Below are positions 9,057-17,520 of a stretch of 64,000 nt of DNA, in pieces (the first letter of the stretch is position 1; each line of letters begins with the position of its first letter). Origin of the DNA: Rhodospirillaceae bacterium (GTDB lineage Bacteria > Pseudomonadota > Alphaproteobacteria > UBA8366); assembly GCA_002711555.1 (NCBI GenBank), contig PARQ01000015.1, positions 1 to 64,000 of the forward strand. The letters run 5' to 3'. The notes under the pieces are model-generated. The model made no database searches, was not told where the DNA came from, and saw only the letters and a program-made list of their open reading frames with translations. The translations under genes and the position numbers were made by a program.

Positions 9057-10505
9057 ATGAATGAGCAAATGCCTGAGCCTGGTTTTAGCCGCACTAACAA
9101 TTTCAGCGCTGAGGCGATAATCAAAGATTTCGGTGGCATAAGACCGATGGCCGCAAAGCTCGGTATTCCAGTAACGACTGTTCAAGGCTGGAAATCGCGT
9201 GGCCACATACCGTTAAATAGGCGAAAGCCTATTTTAGAGGCGGCCCGTAAACACAATGTCAATTTATCAGATGCTGTGTTGCGAGAGCTTGATCGAGAGC
9301 CCGTCACGCTTACATCCACTCCAGACTCTGGTAATGAGACGGGTTCGGCTACTGGCCAATTTGAGGAGAGTTTAGAAGGGCCAAAGACCAATCCTAATAA
9401 TGATGTAAAAAAGAAAAACAATCTAGCATCTCCATCAACGGGCACACATGATGCTTCGAGGACCAATGAAAAGAATCGAAGTTACTGGCGCAGCGGAGGT
9501 TTGATACTTTTGGCTGCTGCAGCTGTTACTTGGAGCGGATGGTTTGTTTTATCCGAAAGTAATTGGATTCAGTCATATTTTTCTGGCAGTGGGCAAGTTC
9601 ATCCCATTAAAAAAGTTCCCGCATTGGGGGGTCAAGAAACAGAATCGGGGGTCAAGGTCATAAAACCGATTGTTTCAAAATCCAGTGAGGAGACAAAAAT
9701 GCCAGACAATAACGTGCCTGTTAAAATAGAGCAGGAAATGACACGCGAACCGCTTGAGGCCAAGATTGAAAATATCGAACTTCGGCTTGATCTTTTCCAG
9801 CGGAGGCTTGAAAAAATAAACGGATCGATACTTAGTTTAGCTAAAGAGAACAACTATGCGCTTAGCCAATTTGCGGGCCAAGTTAGTCAAATTAATGACA
9901 GTATAAATAAGATGGAAAATAAAATAAAGAATCTGTCTTTTGAGAGGCGGCAGGGAGGCAAGGATATAGCATTGCAAGCGCTATTGCTCGGGCAGCTGGA
10001 GAATGAAATTTTCGCCGGTAGGCCTTATCTAAATCGGCTTCAGTCTCTCCGAAAATCTTTGGCGGCACCTGTTCCAAAGCAAATATTTGAGGGTCTTGCC
10101 AGAAGAGCAGACCAAGGGGTACCAACTCCTCTAATGCTTGTCACAAGTTTTAATAATTTGGCAATCCAAAGGGCGCATAAAAACCGTACTAGGGACTTAA
10201 AAAAGTCCAGCAGCGAAAGCATTATGGAACGACTAAAATCTGAATTAACAGGATTATTCTCTATTCGCAGGGTCGGTGGGTCTGGTAAATTACCCCCTTT
10301 CAGTATGGCGGAGGTGGCAGTAGCAAATGGAGATTTTGCGAGTGCCGCCGACCATTTGGAGTTGCTATCGAGAGAAGACTTGTATTTCGATAGTTTTAGT
10401 TCATGGATTGAGGATGTTCGAGCGCATATCCAGGTAAAACAGCATATAGAAAAATTACGTTGGCATGTGAGCGCATTACTCGGTGCTAAGCCCGAGGCAA
10501 ATTAA
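9057..10505 (+). CDS. Mitofilin/Mic60-like inner membrane protein with N-terminal helix-turn-helix
   Basis: 482-residue protein in the position of the alphaproteobacterial mitofilin homologue (COG4223), between hemD and hemY. Residues about 20-70 form an HTH-like segment (DFGGIRPMAAKLGIPVTT, then VQGWKSRGHIP), resembling Cro/YdaS-type domains. A linker rich in Asn, Ser and Lys follows, then one membrane span at about 147-165, a coiled-coil region (about 230-300), and a C-terminal helical domain with the mitofilin-type pattern IRRVGGSGK, AVANGDFASAADHLELL and a Trp-containing last helix. Predicted topology puts the HTH in the cytoplasm and the rest in the periplasm. Mic60 relatives bend membranes and contact outer-membrane proteins; whether this HTH binds DNA is unknown. 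Confidence 0.8.
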   Translation: MNEQMPEPGFSRTNNFSAEAIIKDFGGIRPMAAKLGIPVTTVQGWKSRGHIPLNRRKPILEAARKHNVNLSDAVLRELDREPVTLTSTPDSGNETGSATGQFEESLEGPKTNPNNDVKKKNNLASPSTGTHDASRTNEKNRSYWRSGGLILLAAAAVTWSGWFVLSESNWIQSYFSGSGQVHPIKKVPALGGQETESGVKVIKPIVSKSSEETKMPDNNVPVKIEQEMTREPLEAKIENIELRLDLFQRRLEKINGSILSLAKENNYALSQFAGQVSQINDSINKMENKIKNLSFERRQGGKDIALQALLLGQLENEIFAGRPYLNRLQSLRKSLAAPVPKQIFEGLARRADQGVPTPLMLVTSFNNLAIQRAHKNRTRDLKKSSSESIMERLKSELTGLFSIRRVGGSGKLPPFSMAEVAVANGDFASAADHLELLSREDLYFDSFSSWIEDVRAHIQVKQHIEKLRWHVSALLGAKPEAN

Positions 10506-10521
10506 TAAACAGCGGGGCAGC

Positions 10522-11856
10522 ATGACTGTTTTTCGCATTTGTATTTTCTTGATCGTCGCAACTACTGTGATTGTAGCTGAGGTATGGCTAGCTACTAACC
10601 CAGGGTCAGTAACAATTTTTTGGGGTGATCATCGCATTGATACAAGTGCGGCCTTATTTTTACATGTTTTCATAATATTCTGTTTACTATCGGCATTTGT
10701 TTATAGGGCATGGGTTGCAGCGAAGCGGATGCCGCAGCAGATACGGCATCGTAATTTTTTGGGCAAACAGCGCCGCGGTCATGAGGCACTAAGTGCAAGT
10801 CTGATCTCACTAGCATCTGGCAACTCTGATGATGCAATGAGGCATGCAAAAAAAGCTAGCGCATTGCTAGACTCCCCTGCAAGCGCTGAGATTTTAGCGG
10901 CCCAAGCGGCTCAGCTTGCAGGTGATACGGCAAAAGTTCAGGAAACTTATCAGTCTTTAAGGCAAGAGCCTGAGACAGCTTTACTTGGTTTAAGGGGCTT
11001 GATGAATGAGGCACTTCGCATAGGCAACCATTCTGAGGCGCTTAGGTTAGCCAATGAAACCTATCGCATTAATCCCAATGCTGAGGGGCTTTGGTTGCAA
11101 AGATTAGACTTGCAAATAAAGAACGGTCTTTGGTTTGATGCTGGAGAGACAATTGTCGAAGCTATTAACCACAAACAGCTTAGTTTGAAGACTGGCAATA
11201 GGCAGCATGCAGCCATATTGTACGAGAGGGCATGTATAGCTGAGAGGAACAATGAAAAGGATCTTCAGCTATCCCTTCTTAATGAGGCAGTTAAGCTAGA
11301 GCCTGGCTTTATCATCGCAACAGTCAAATTAGCGGAGCTTTTGGGTCTTGAGGGCAAAGTAAAAAGGGCTGATAAGCTGGTAGAGAAGTTGTGGTCAAAA
11401 AAGCCCCACCCTTCTTTAGCTGCTGCTTATCGTTCAATAAAGTCTGATTTAGATCCTCTCATGCAGGTCAAACGCTTTGAGGTATTGGCTTCAAAAAACC
11501 CAGGACATTTTGAGAGCTACTTAGCGATCGCAGAAGCTGCAATAGTGGCTAAACTTTGGGGGGAGGCTCGAGCACAATTAAAGATTCTGTTAGACCAAAG
11601 TGATCCCACTCGCCGAGTTTGTCGCTTAATGGCCGAAATCGAAGAAGGTGAGTTCGGGAATATCGACCAATCCCGCTATTGGTTAGATAGGGTTGCATCT
11701 GCTGAACTTGATGAAGCTTGGCTTTGCGATAATTGTGGATCCGAGGCACCTGTTTGGCAGGCATGTTGCAAAAATTGTGGTGATTTTGATACGCTTTTAT
11801 GGGCGCGCCCTCTGCGAGTTGTGCGTCTTCCGGATAATCAAGATCCAAGTAGCTAA
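10522..11856 (+). CDS. hemY: HemY-type TPR membrane protein
   Basis: 444-residue inner-membrane protein encoded after hemC-hemD-mitofilin, as in many proteobacteria. Two N-terminal transmembrane segments (about residues 5-25 and 40-60) form the HemY_N region, with the WATNPGSV-like turn ATNPGSVTIFWGD and the charged RHRNFLGKQRRGHEAL after it. TPR-like helical repeats fill the rest. The C-terminus carries a small zinc-ribbon-like module CDNCGSEAPVWQACCKNCG (C-x2-C...C-x2-C) as in YciM/LapB-type proteins. The start is ATG at 10522, preceded by GGGG; it overlaps nothing and begins 16 bp after the mitofilin stop. Exact biochemical role remains unclear; this is not protoporphyrinogen oxidase. Confidence 0.82.
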   Translation: MTVFRICIFLIVATTVIVAEVWLATNPGSVTIFWGDHRIDTSAALFLHVFIIFCLLSAFVYRAWVAAKRMPQQIRHRNFLGKQRRGHEALSASLISLASGNSDDAMRHAKKASALLDSPASAEILAAQAAQLAGDTAKVQETYQSLRQEPETALLGLRGLMNEALRIGNHSEALRLANETYRINPNAEGLWLQRLDLQIKNGLWFDAGETIVEAINHKQLSLKTGNRQHAAILYERACIAERNNEKDLQLSLLNEAVKLEPGFIIATVKLAELLGLEGKVKRADKLVEKLWSKKPHPSLAAAYRSIKSDLDPLMQVKRFEVLASKNPGHFESYLAIAEAAIVAKLWGEARAQLKILLDQSDPTRRVCRLMAEIEEGEFGNIDQSRYWLDRVASAELDEAWLCDNCGSEAPVWQACCKNCGDFDTLLWARPLRVVRLPDNQDPSS

Positions 11857-12085
11857 CTATCAAATTTTGTATTATGTGCAACTCGAATGCTAAAATTTAG
11901 CCAGTTTCCTATAGGTTTCATGCCTATCAAGGCTTTAACAAGAGCACCTATAAACAGACAGTTTTAATGGTAATAAGCTTCAATTAATCCCACATTTCAG
12001 CATATTCAATGAGTGAGTTGGAAATTTTTGTGCATCCGTGCTCAGACCACTTTGCAATTTGTTTGACGCCAAATCTCTAAGTGTA

Positions 12086-12114
12086 TTGTACCCGTCGTTA
12101 GCTAGGCTTATCTT
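12086..12114 (+). promoter_or_regulatory. Possible promoter of tRNA-Thr
   Basis: TTGTAC (12086-12091) and TATCTT (12109-12114) are separated by 17 bp and end 17 bp before the tRNA. Each matches the sigma-70 consensus at only four positions or so; the spacing and location are the main support. Confidence 0.3.
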
Positions 12115-12130
12115 GTCATTTAGATTTGAG

Positions 12131-12206
12131 GCCGCTTTAGCTCAGTTGGTAGAGCATCGCATTCGTAATGCGGGGGTCGCGTGTTCGAGTCACGCAAGCG
12201 GCACCA
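12131..12206 (+). tRNA. tRNA-Thr (anticodon CGT)
   Basis: Full cloverleaf by eye: acceptor stem GCCGCTT pairs with AAGCGGC, D-arm GCTCAGTTGGTAGAGC, anticodon stem GCA/TGC closing loop TTCGTAA with anticodon CGT (reads ACG), T-arm GCGTG-TTCGAGT-CACGC, discriminator A and an encoded CCA at 12204-12206. Confidence 0.95.
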
Positions 12207-12223
12207 TTTCGAGTTTGACGATT

Positions 12224-12583
12224 TTATTTTGTTATGGTCCGTATATTGTGCGCGAATATGCGCAGAAGGGCAACGACAAATGGATCAGATCTATCAAGCT
12301 TGTCTTGAAGCATGCTTTCGGACACTGAAACTAACACACAATCGGTAAGAGTAGTCGCCGATGCCATACGAGGTTCCCCATCTATCAAAGCCATTTCCCC
12401 AAAGATGCCTCCTTCGGAAATTACACCTAAACGGTGTCGCTCTGATTCATTGCCTTTCCAAATTTCAACTTTTCCGGATTCAACGATAAATGCAGTACTT
12501 CCAGTTTCGCCTTCGCGGAATACTACCGTTCCTGATGGGACTGTTTTGCGATCAAGGACAGTGGTCGCTTTCTGGGAAGCCAT
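12224..12583 (-). CDS. Single-domain cyclic nucleotide-binding (Crp-like sensor) protein
   Basis: 119 residues consisting of one cNMP-binding beta-roll domain: FREGETGSTAFIVESGKVEI, the phosphate-binding-cassette segment GGIFGEMALIDGEPRMASA (family: GE-hydrophobic-aliphatic...R-S/A-A), and a C-terminal helix LRIFAHNIR. The Gly-Glu and Arg positions that contact cyclic nucleotide in Crp are present. There is no HTH or enzyme domain, so it is not a transcription factor by itself and may act as a regulatory partner. It is followed by the tRNA on the opposite strand and has no operon neighbour. Confidence 0.82.
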   Translation of the reverse strand: MASQKATTVLDRKTVPSGTVVFREGETGSTAFIVESGKVEIWKGNESERHRLGVISEGGIFGEMALIDGEPRMASATTLTDCVLVSVSESMLQDKLDRSDPFVVALLRIFAHNIRTITK

Positions 12584-12653
12584 ATTTTTGTCGCCTATCC
12601 CGAGACTATTGCAGACGACTAGATATTAGTAATTTTTTAGTTTAGGGGGAACC

Positions 12654-12685
12654 AAAAAAAGCCGCACCGTTAGGCGCGACTTTTT
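12654..12685 (-). terminator. Rho-independent terminator of the Bax1/YccA gene
   Basis: On the minus strand a GTCGCGCC-TAAC-GGTGCGGC hairpin is flanked by five A's and seven T's. With G-U pairs the RNA stem is unbroken (8 GC-rich pairs plus five A-U pairs, four-base loop). It starts 19 bp after the stop of the downstream-reading 12704-13429 gene. On the plus strand two pairs are mismatched, which sets the direction. Confidence 0.8.
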
Positions 12686-12703
12686 GAGTTCATCGGGTAT
12701 TTT

Positions 12704-13429
12704 TTATTCGCGGTTGCCGAATAGGTGCAACATCCATATGAATAATGTGATGAAGCAACCGTATAAAATAAACGCGCCAAATACTGCCTTCTTAGACTGT
12801 ATATCGTGTGAGTCATCCTGAAAATAAGACTCTTTAATTGCTTGAGTTTCGTAGGCTGTCAGTCCGGCAAAAACTAAAACAACCACAATCGACAGAACGG
12901 TCTGAAACCCACTGCTCTCAAGAAACATGTTAACCACTAAAGCTATAAGTATGCCTATTGAAGCCATAGCGAGGAATCGACCCATGGGCGCCAAATCTCT
13001 TTTGGTTGTGTACCCGTAAAGACTTAGGCCGGCGAAAGCCCCTGACGTAATAAAAAACACGCGCGCTATGCTAGCCTCAGTGTAGATATAAAACATTGGT
13101 GCAATGAGCGCACCCCACATCGCCGCATATGCCCAAAAGGCAGCATGACCGGCTACGGTGCTTCCAGTGAGAATGACTTTTGGTGCAAACCAGCCTAAAC
13201 CTAAAATACCAATAAACAACACCCATTTAAACGGGCCCAATGCAATTGTCTGCATAAGGGCTGGAGAGGAAGCTACCACCAGAGCGACTATGCCAGTAAA
13301 TGCTACCCCAAGCGCCATATAGTTGTATACGCGGAGCATATATGCTCGAAGGCCAGCATCGATTTCATCTCGCGTAGCCGTGACACCGAATGTTTGGGCA
13401 TGATGTGTATGTTGCGGATCGTAACTCAT
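12704..13429 (-). CDS. Bax inhibitor-1 / YccA-family membrane protein
   Basis: 241-residue integral membrane protein with about seven hydrophobic segments and the BI-1 family hallmarks: RAYMLRVYNYMALG near the N-terminus, GHAAFWAYAAMWG, YGYTTKRDLAPMG, and FAGLTAYETQAIKESY near the last helices. Bacterial members (YbhL, YccA) act as pH-sensitive ion-leak channels or modulate FtsH. The frame extends eight codons further, but ATG at 13429 has CGGAG six bases before it and gives the usual start. Followed by a strong terminator at 12654-12685; monocistronic. Confidence 0.9.
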   Translation of the reverse strand: MSYDPQHTHHAQTFGVTATRDEIDAGLRAYMLRVYNYMALGVAFTGIVALVVASSPALMQTIALGPFKWVLFIGILGLGWFAPKVILTGSTVAGHAAFWAYAAMWGALIAPMFYIYTEASIARVFFITSGAFAGLSLYGYTTKRDLAPMGRFLAMASIGILIALVVNMFLESSGFQTVLSIVVVLVFAGLTAYETQAIKESYFQDDSHDIQSKKAVFGAFILYGCFITLFIWMLHLFGNRE

Positions 13430-13556
13430 GTATAACTCCGTACATAAAGACAATAGATTAATACTGCTTATGATATTGGAAAATGTTACCTAATTTCAAT
13501 AGGGTATTTTACATCAATCTAAATAACTTCATTCTATTTCAACACAACAAAGCTAA

Positions 13557-16121
13557 TTACTCATTTCGTAAATATGTAGTTGATTTCTCATTCAGTGCTA
13601 ACCAGGTCGCTAATAGTCCACCAGTGATGGTTAGTGTAAGACTAGACAATAATGTAATAAATAATGTACCTGGCAGAAATGTCCAATCCGCGCGCATGAC
13701 GTGTACCACTATGCCCCAACTGACACCAGTTGCGACCAATGCCGAAAGTGCTGCTGTAATTAGTCCTAGAAAAAAAAATTCAAACGCAAAAATTCTTACA
13801 ACTTGCAGTCTTGAAGCGCCCAAAACCTTTAGTATTACAGCTTCGTAAATGCGGCGATTGTGGTTGGCGGCGATGGCACCAGAGAGTACAAGCACGCTTA
13901 CACACACAGTAATCATACCTATAACGCGAACGGCGACCCCAATATCTCCTATCATATTTTTAATATCGGCTAGCACGTCCTTTACTCTAATTGCTGAAAC
14001 ATTAGGTAGTGCCTGCGTGATTTTTTTTGCCAGTGTCAATTCTTCAAACTCTGAAGCATCGGGTAGAAAATACGCAGTTGCAACGTAGGATAAAGGTATC
14101 TCTTTCACAGCATTAGGGGAAAAGATCATGAGAAAATTAATCGACAAACTATTCCAATTAATATCTCTGAGATTAGCTATGCGCGCTGTTAGCGGGATCC
14201 CTAAAAGGTTAATCGTTATTGTATCGCCTATGTCTAAGCCGAAAGCTTCGGCCTTAGCCTTATCAAAGGAAACCAGAGGCGGACCTGCGTAATCCACAGG
14301 CCACCAAGTGCCTTTTACTACGGCGCTTCCCTCTTCAGGCGGGTATTCAGACCAAGTGATACCCCGATCTCCGCGAAGTACCCATGCTACTTCTGGTGGG
14401 GGCTTAATACTTTGCACAGGCACACCAGCTAATTTTATTATTCGTCCGCGCAGCATTGGCACTTTATTAACCTTGGATACGCTGGGGTGGTTTTTAGCGA
14501 TCTCTACAAACTCATTTTTTTGGCTACTTTGTATGTCTATAAAATAATAAGCAGGCGCAGCTTTGGGGATAGTATTATCGATTTGGAGTCTGATGTTTTC
14601 TTCGATTAAAACGATTACGGTTATCACCGAGAGGCTCATGCCTAGTGCCAGTATAACCGAGGGTGTTTGGGCGTCGGGCCGACATAAATTGTTTAATGCC
14701 ACAGTGCTTATAGGCTTCGTACGCAACTTTAATCGACGCAGTAACATGACAAGAACTTTTGCCAAAAAATAGAAAGCCGATAAAACAAATAGGGTCCCCA
14801 AAACAAACCAAAGTCCAGCAGACATCGGTTCCGCTGTTATAATTGCTATTAGCGCCAGTATTGCTGACAACAAAATTAGTGAAATGATAATTCCCGCTGT
14901 CGGCCGACCATTAGGAGGGTGTATTGCGTATCGGAATAATGAACTTGCCGCCACCTCTCGAGCACGGGCCAGCGGCCAGACAGAAAAAATTAGCGAAGTC
15001 AAAAAGCCAAATATGGCCGCCTTCAAGAGGGCGTTTGGGTAGATACCAAAGGCACTAAAAACCCCTAAATATTCTTCCAAGAAGGGGCCTATTATTAGGG
15101 GCGATGCTATACCAAGCGCAAGGCCTGCGATGGTTGCGATGGTTGCAATCGCAAGAGTCTGGATAAGGTAAACCGCAAATATTAGATTACCCGATGCTCC
15201 GAGCGATTTAAGTGTGGCCACAGTGGTGAAGCGGGACTCTACGAAGCTTCTCACTCCTATAGCGATTCCAATTCCGCCGATTAGTAATGTGGTCAAGCCA
15301 ACCAGATTGAGGAAAAGCGCCACACGTTCTGTAAAGCGCTGCACGTTGGGTGCTGCATTCTCAATTGTCTGGATACGCCACCCTGCCTTTGGAAATTTTG
15401 CATTCAGGCGTCGAACCCAATCTTTATGCGGCGATTTTTCATCAAGCCCGACTCTATAATGAAATCTAACTAAGCTTCCGGGTTTTACCAAACCAGTTGC
15501 TCTTAATCCTCCCATCGAAATTATAATACGAGGGCCCAGTCGGAAGACCTGAGCGCTGCGGTCGGGCTCCCGATCAATAATTGCTCGAATTACAAATTTT
15601 TTAGCGCCGATCCAGATTTTATCACCAAGGTGGAGGCTGAGTTTGTTCAGAACTTGTTGCTCAACGGCCACACCATATATTCCCGTTTTTGATGATAATG
15701 CTGTTGCCAAAGACTTAGGGTCTTTCAATCGGAAGCCTCCGAACAATGGGTAAAACTCATCCACTGCTTTAAGCTCTGCAAGAATATTTTGCGTCTTATC
15801 TAACGATTGCGTCATCACTCGCATTTGGACCACTTGCGATAGAGATAATGAATTTTGCTTTAACCAAACCAACTGTTTTTTTGTGGCTGGGCTGTGCGTA
15901 AGGCGGATATCCACGTCGCCGCCAAGTAAAAGTCGTCCATCATTGTCAATTGCTGTTTTTATACCTTCAGATACCGAACCTACAGCGGCTATGGATGCGA
16001 CACCCAGCATCAAACACATTACGAATATCTTGAAACCACGAGTGCCGCTTCGGCACTCCCTTCTGGCTACTCTCCATGCCATCCGCATTGATTTAGATTG
16101 CCACATATTCCCGTTAGCCAT
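13557..16121 (-). CDS. FtsX-like ABC transporter permease (YbbP type)
   Basis: Large inner-membrane permease of about 854 residues, partner of the ATPase encoded just upstream. Structure: an N-terminal membrane span (about 35-55, MCLMLGVASIAAVGSVSEG), a long periplasmic domain, a first FtsX-type bundle around residues 270-400 (GGIGIAIGVRSFVESR, ATLKSLGASGNLIF), a central pair of spans, a second periplasmic domain, and a final FtsX bundle (AAIAANHNRRIYEAVILKVLGAS). This matches YbbP-like permeases with two FtsX repeats. The frame runs to 16148; ATG at 16121 is preferred because it overlaps the ATPase stop by 8 bp (ATGGCTAA). Likely exports or extracts lipophilic or lipoprotein substrates; the actual substrate is unknown. 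Confidence 0.9.
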   Translation of the reverse strand: MANGNMWQSKSMRMAWRVARRECRSGTRGFKIFVMCLMLGVASIAAVGSVSEGIKTAIDNDGRLLLGGDVDIRLTHSPATKKQLVWLKQNSLSLSQVVQMRVMTQSLDKTQNILAELKAVDEFYPLFGGFRLKDPKSLATALSSKTGIYGVAVEQQVLNKLSLHLGDKIWIGAKKFVIRAIIDREPDRSAQVFRLGPRIIISMGGLRATGLVKPGSLVRFHYRVGLDEKSPHKDWVRRLNAKFPKAGWRIQTIENAAPNVQRFTERVALFLNLVGLTTLLIGGIGIAIGVRSFVESRFTTVATLKSLGASGNLIFAVYLIQTLAIATIATIAGLALGIASPLIIGPFLEEYLGVFSAFGIYPNALLKAAIFGFLTSLIFSVWPLARAREVAASSLFRYAIHPPNGRPTAGIIISLILLSAILALIAIITAEPMSAGLWFVLGTLFVLSAFYFLAKVLVMLLRRLKLRTKPISTVALNNLCRPDAQTPSVILALGMSLSVITVIVLIEENIRLQIDNTIPKAAPAYYFIDIQSSQKNEFVEIAKNHPSVSKVNKVPMLRGRIIKLAGVPVQSIKPPPEVAWVLRGDRGITWSEYPPEEGSAVVKGTWWPVDYAGPPLVSFDKAKAEAFGLDIGDTITINLLGIPLTARIANLRDINWNSLSINFLMIFSPNAVKEIPLSYVATAYFLPDASEFEELTLAKKITQALPNVSAIRVKDVLADIKNMIGDIGVAVRVIGMITVCVSVLVLSGAIAANHNRRIYEAVILKVLGASRLQVVRIFAFEFFFLGLITAALSALVATGVSWGIVVHVMRADWTFLPGTLFITLLSSLTLTITGGLLATWLALNEKSTTYLRNE

Positions 16122-16812
16122 TGCTATCGGTTTGGATTTTACCGTCATGAAGCTGGATCATATGCTCGGCCTGCTCTGCTAATCCATTATCATGGGTTAC
16201 GAATATCAATGTTGATTGGCATTCGCTAGCTCGTGAAAATAGTAAATCAACGATTTGAGATCCCGTCTCGCCGTCGAGATTGCCGGTTGGTTCATCTGCT
16301 AAAATTAATTTTGGTTTAGGGGCCAAGGCCCGGGCAATGGCTACTCGTTGCTGCTCCCCGCCAGATAGTTCGCTGGGATAGTGAGAGAGACGCTTCTCGA
16401 GCCCAACGTGGGAGAGCTCGAGCTCAGCCGCTGGGAATGAATTCATATTTCCCGCTAGTTCAAGAGGAATTGCAACATTTTCTAACGCTGTCATTGTTGG
16501 GATAAGGTGAAAAGATTGAAAAATTATGCCAATGGTATCGCGCCTAAACGAAGCTAGGGCATCCTCCGATAGGGCAGAGAGATCTTGTCCGTTGACTTTA
16601 ATGCGACCGCTAGTCACCTTTTCTAGTCCGGCTATCAATAGTAGCAATGACGTTTTGCCTGATCCAGAGGAACCAACAACACTAACTGTTTTATTTTTTA
16701 AGATATTTAAATTCACAGATTTTAAAATTTTTACCTGGTTTGCAGGGCCACCCAGTGTAAGGTTTACCATCTCAAATTTTACGAGTGGCTCGATCTTTTT
16801 TGCCTGTGACAT
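16114..16812 (-). CDS. ABC transporter ATP-binding protein (YbbA/LolD type)
   Basis: 232-residue ATPase of the LolD/MacB-like class. Walker [11 protein letters not shown]-loop [16 protein letters not shown] (typical of this class), signature LSGGEQQR, Walker [13 protein letters not shown] and H-loop FVTHD are all intact. It precedes and overlaps the FtsX-like permease gene and is divergent from a TesA-type esterase, the same arrangement as ybbA/tesA in enterobacteria. Function: energises the YbbP-type permease. Confidence 0.93.
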   Translation of the reverse strand: MSQAKKIEPLVKFEMVNLTLGGPANQVKILKSVNLNILKNKTVSVVGSSGSGKTSLLLLIAGLEKVTSGRIKVNGQDLSALSEDALASFRRDTIGIIFQSFHLIPTMTALENVAIPLELAGNMNSFPAAELELSHVGLEKRLSHYPSELSGGEQQRVAIARALAPKPKLILADEPTGNLDGETGSQIVDLLFSRASECQSTLIFVTHDNGLAEQAEHMIQLHDGKIQTDSNG

Positions 16813-16911
16813 ATCTGGAAGACTACAATATTTTTTCTATGGAGGGATGGCGAAATTACAAAAACATATGCATCACGCTGTTTTTATTTCAATGCAGTTC
16901 TGTTATTTTTA

Positions 16912-17520
16912 TTGGTCTTGTCATCGCTAATGGGTAGCATTGCGTTGTCTGAGACTAGTCGCGCACCTATAAAAATATTGGCTTTTGGGGATAGCTTAAT
17001 CGCCGGATTTGGGCTTCAAAAGTACGATGGTTTCTCAGAACAGTTATCTCGCTCATTAAAGCGAGACGGATATCATGTTGTCGTCATTAATGCCGGGGTT
17101 TCAGGAGATACAACTGCCGGGGGAGTTGCACGCGTTGATTGGGTGATGCGAGTTAATCCCGATCTTGTGATTTTAGAACTTGGTGCCAATGATGGATTAC
17201 GCGGGTTTGACCCAAATGTGACGAAAAATAATTTGGCAACAATCATTCGCCGAATACGAGCCAAGGGAGCGCTTGTCTTACTTGCTGGGATGCGCGCTCC
17301 TCCAAATCTTGGGGTCGATTATGGAGTAGCTTTCGACGGTATCTTTCCCGATCTTGCGACTATCCATCAGCTTGATTTCTATCCCTTTTTTCTTGACGGG
17401 GTTGCCTCAAGATCCGAGCTCAATCTTGCTGATGGGATTCATCCCAATAAACTCGGTATTAAAGTTATTGTTGAAGGAATTTTGCCTACAGTTAAACGTT
17501 CACTGGAGAAAATACGATGA
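16912..17520 (+). CDS. tesA: TesA-type SGNH esterase/thioesterase, 5' end uncertain (likely frame-broken signal peptide)
   Basis: Arylesterase/lysophospholipase-thioesterase I family. SGNH motifs: GDSL (Ser28, counted from the TTG at 16912), AGVSGDT (Gly65), GANDGLRG (Asn93), and DGIHPN (Asp174, His177). The only standard in-frame start, TTG at 16912, cuts into a hydrophobic stretch and leaves no proper signal peptide. Just upstream, ATG at 16847 opens a different frame; one extra A in the A-run 16860-16864 would join it to this frame and give MAKLQKTYASR followed by a hydrophobic core and SIALSETS, a good signal peptide and a 224-residue protein. A 1-base error in the T-run 16881-16885 would also work. 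The stop overlaps the FIST start (ATGA). Confidence 0.85.
   Translation: MVLSSLMGSIALSETSRAPIKILAFGDSLIAGFGLQKYDGFSEQLSRSLKRDGYHVVVINAGVSGDTTAGGVARVDWVMRVNPDLVILELGANDGLRGFDPNVTKNNLATIIRRIRAKGALVLLAGMRAPPNLGVDYGVAFDGIFPDLATIHQLDFYPFFLDGVASRSELNLADGIHPNKLGIKVIVEGILPTVKRSLEKIR

Noticed and set aside
12038..12328. 96-residue plus-strand frame across the tRNA-Thr region
   Set aside because: It reads through the tRNA gene and into the cNMP-protein gene on the other strand; no ribosome site or homology.
16526..16930. 134-residue plus-strand frame ending in the tesA leader
   Set aside because: Mostly antisense to the ABC ATPase gene; only its last part (from ATG 16847) matters, as the probable start of tesA.
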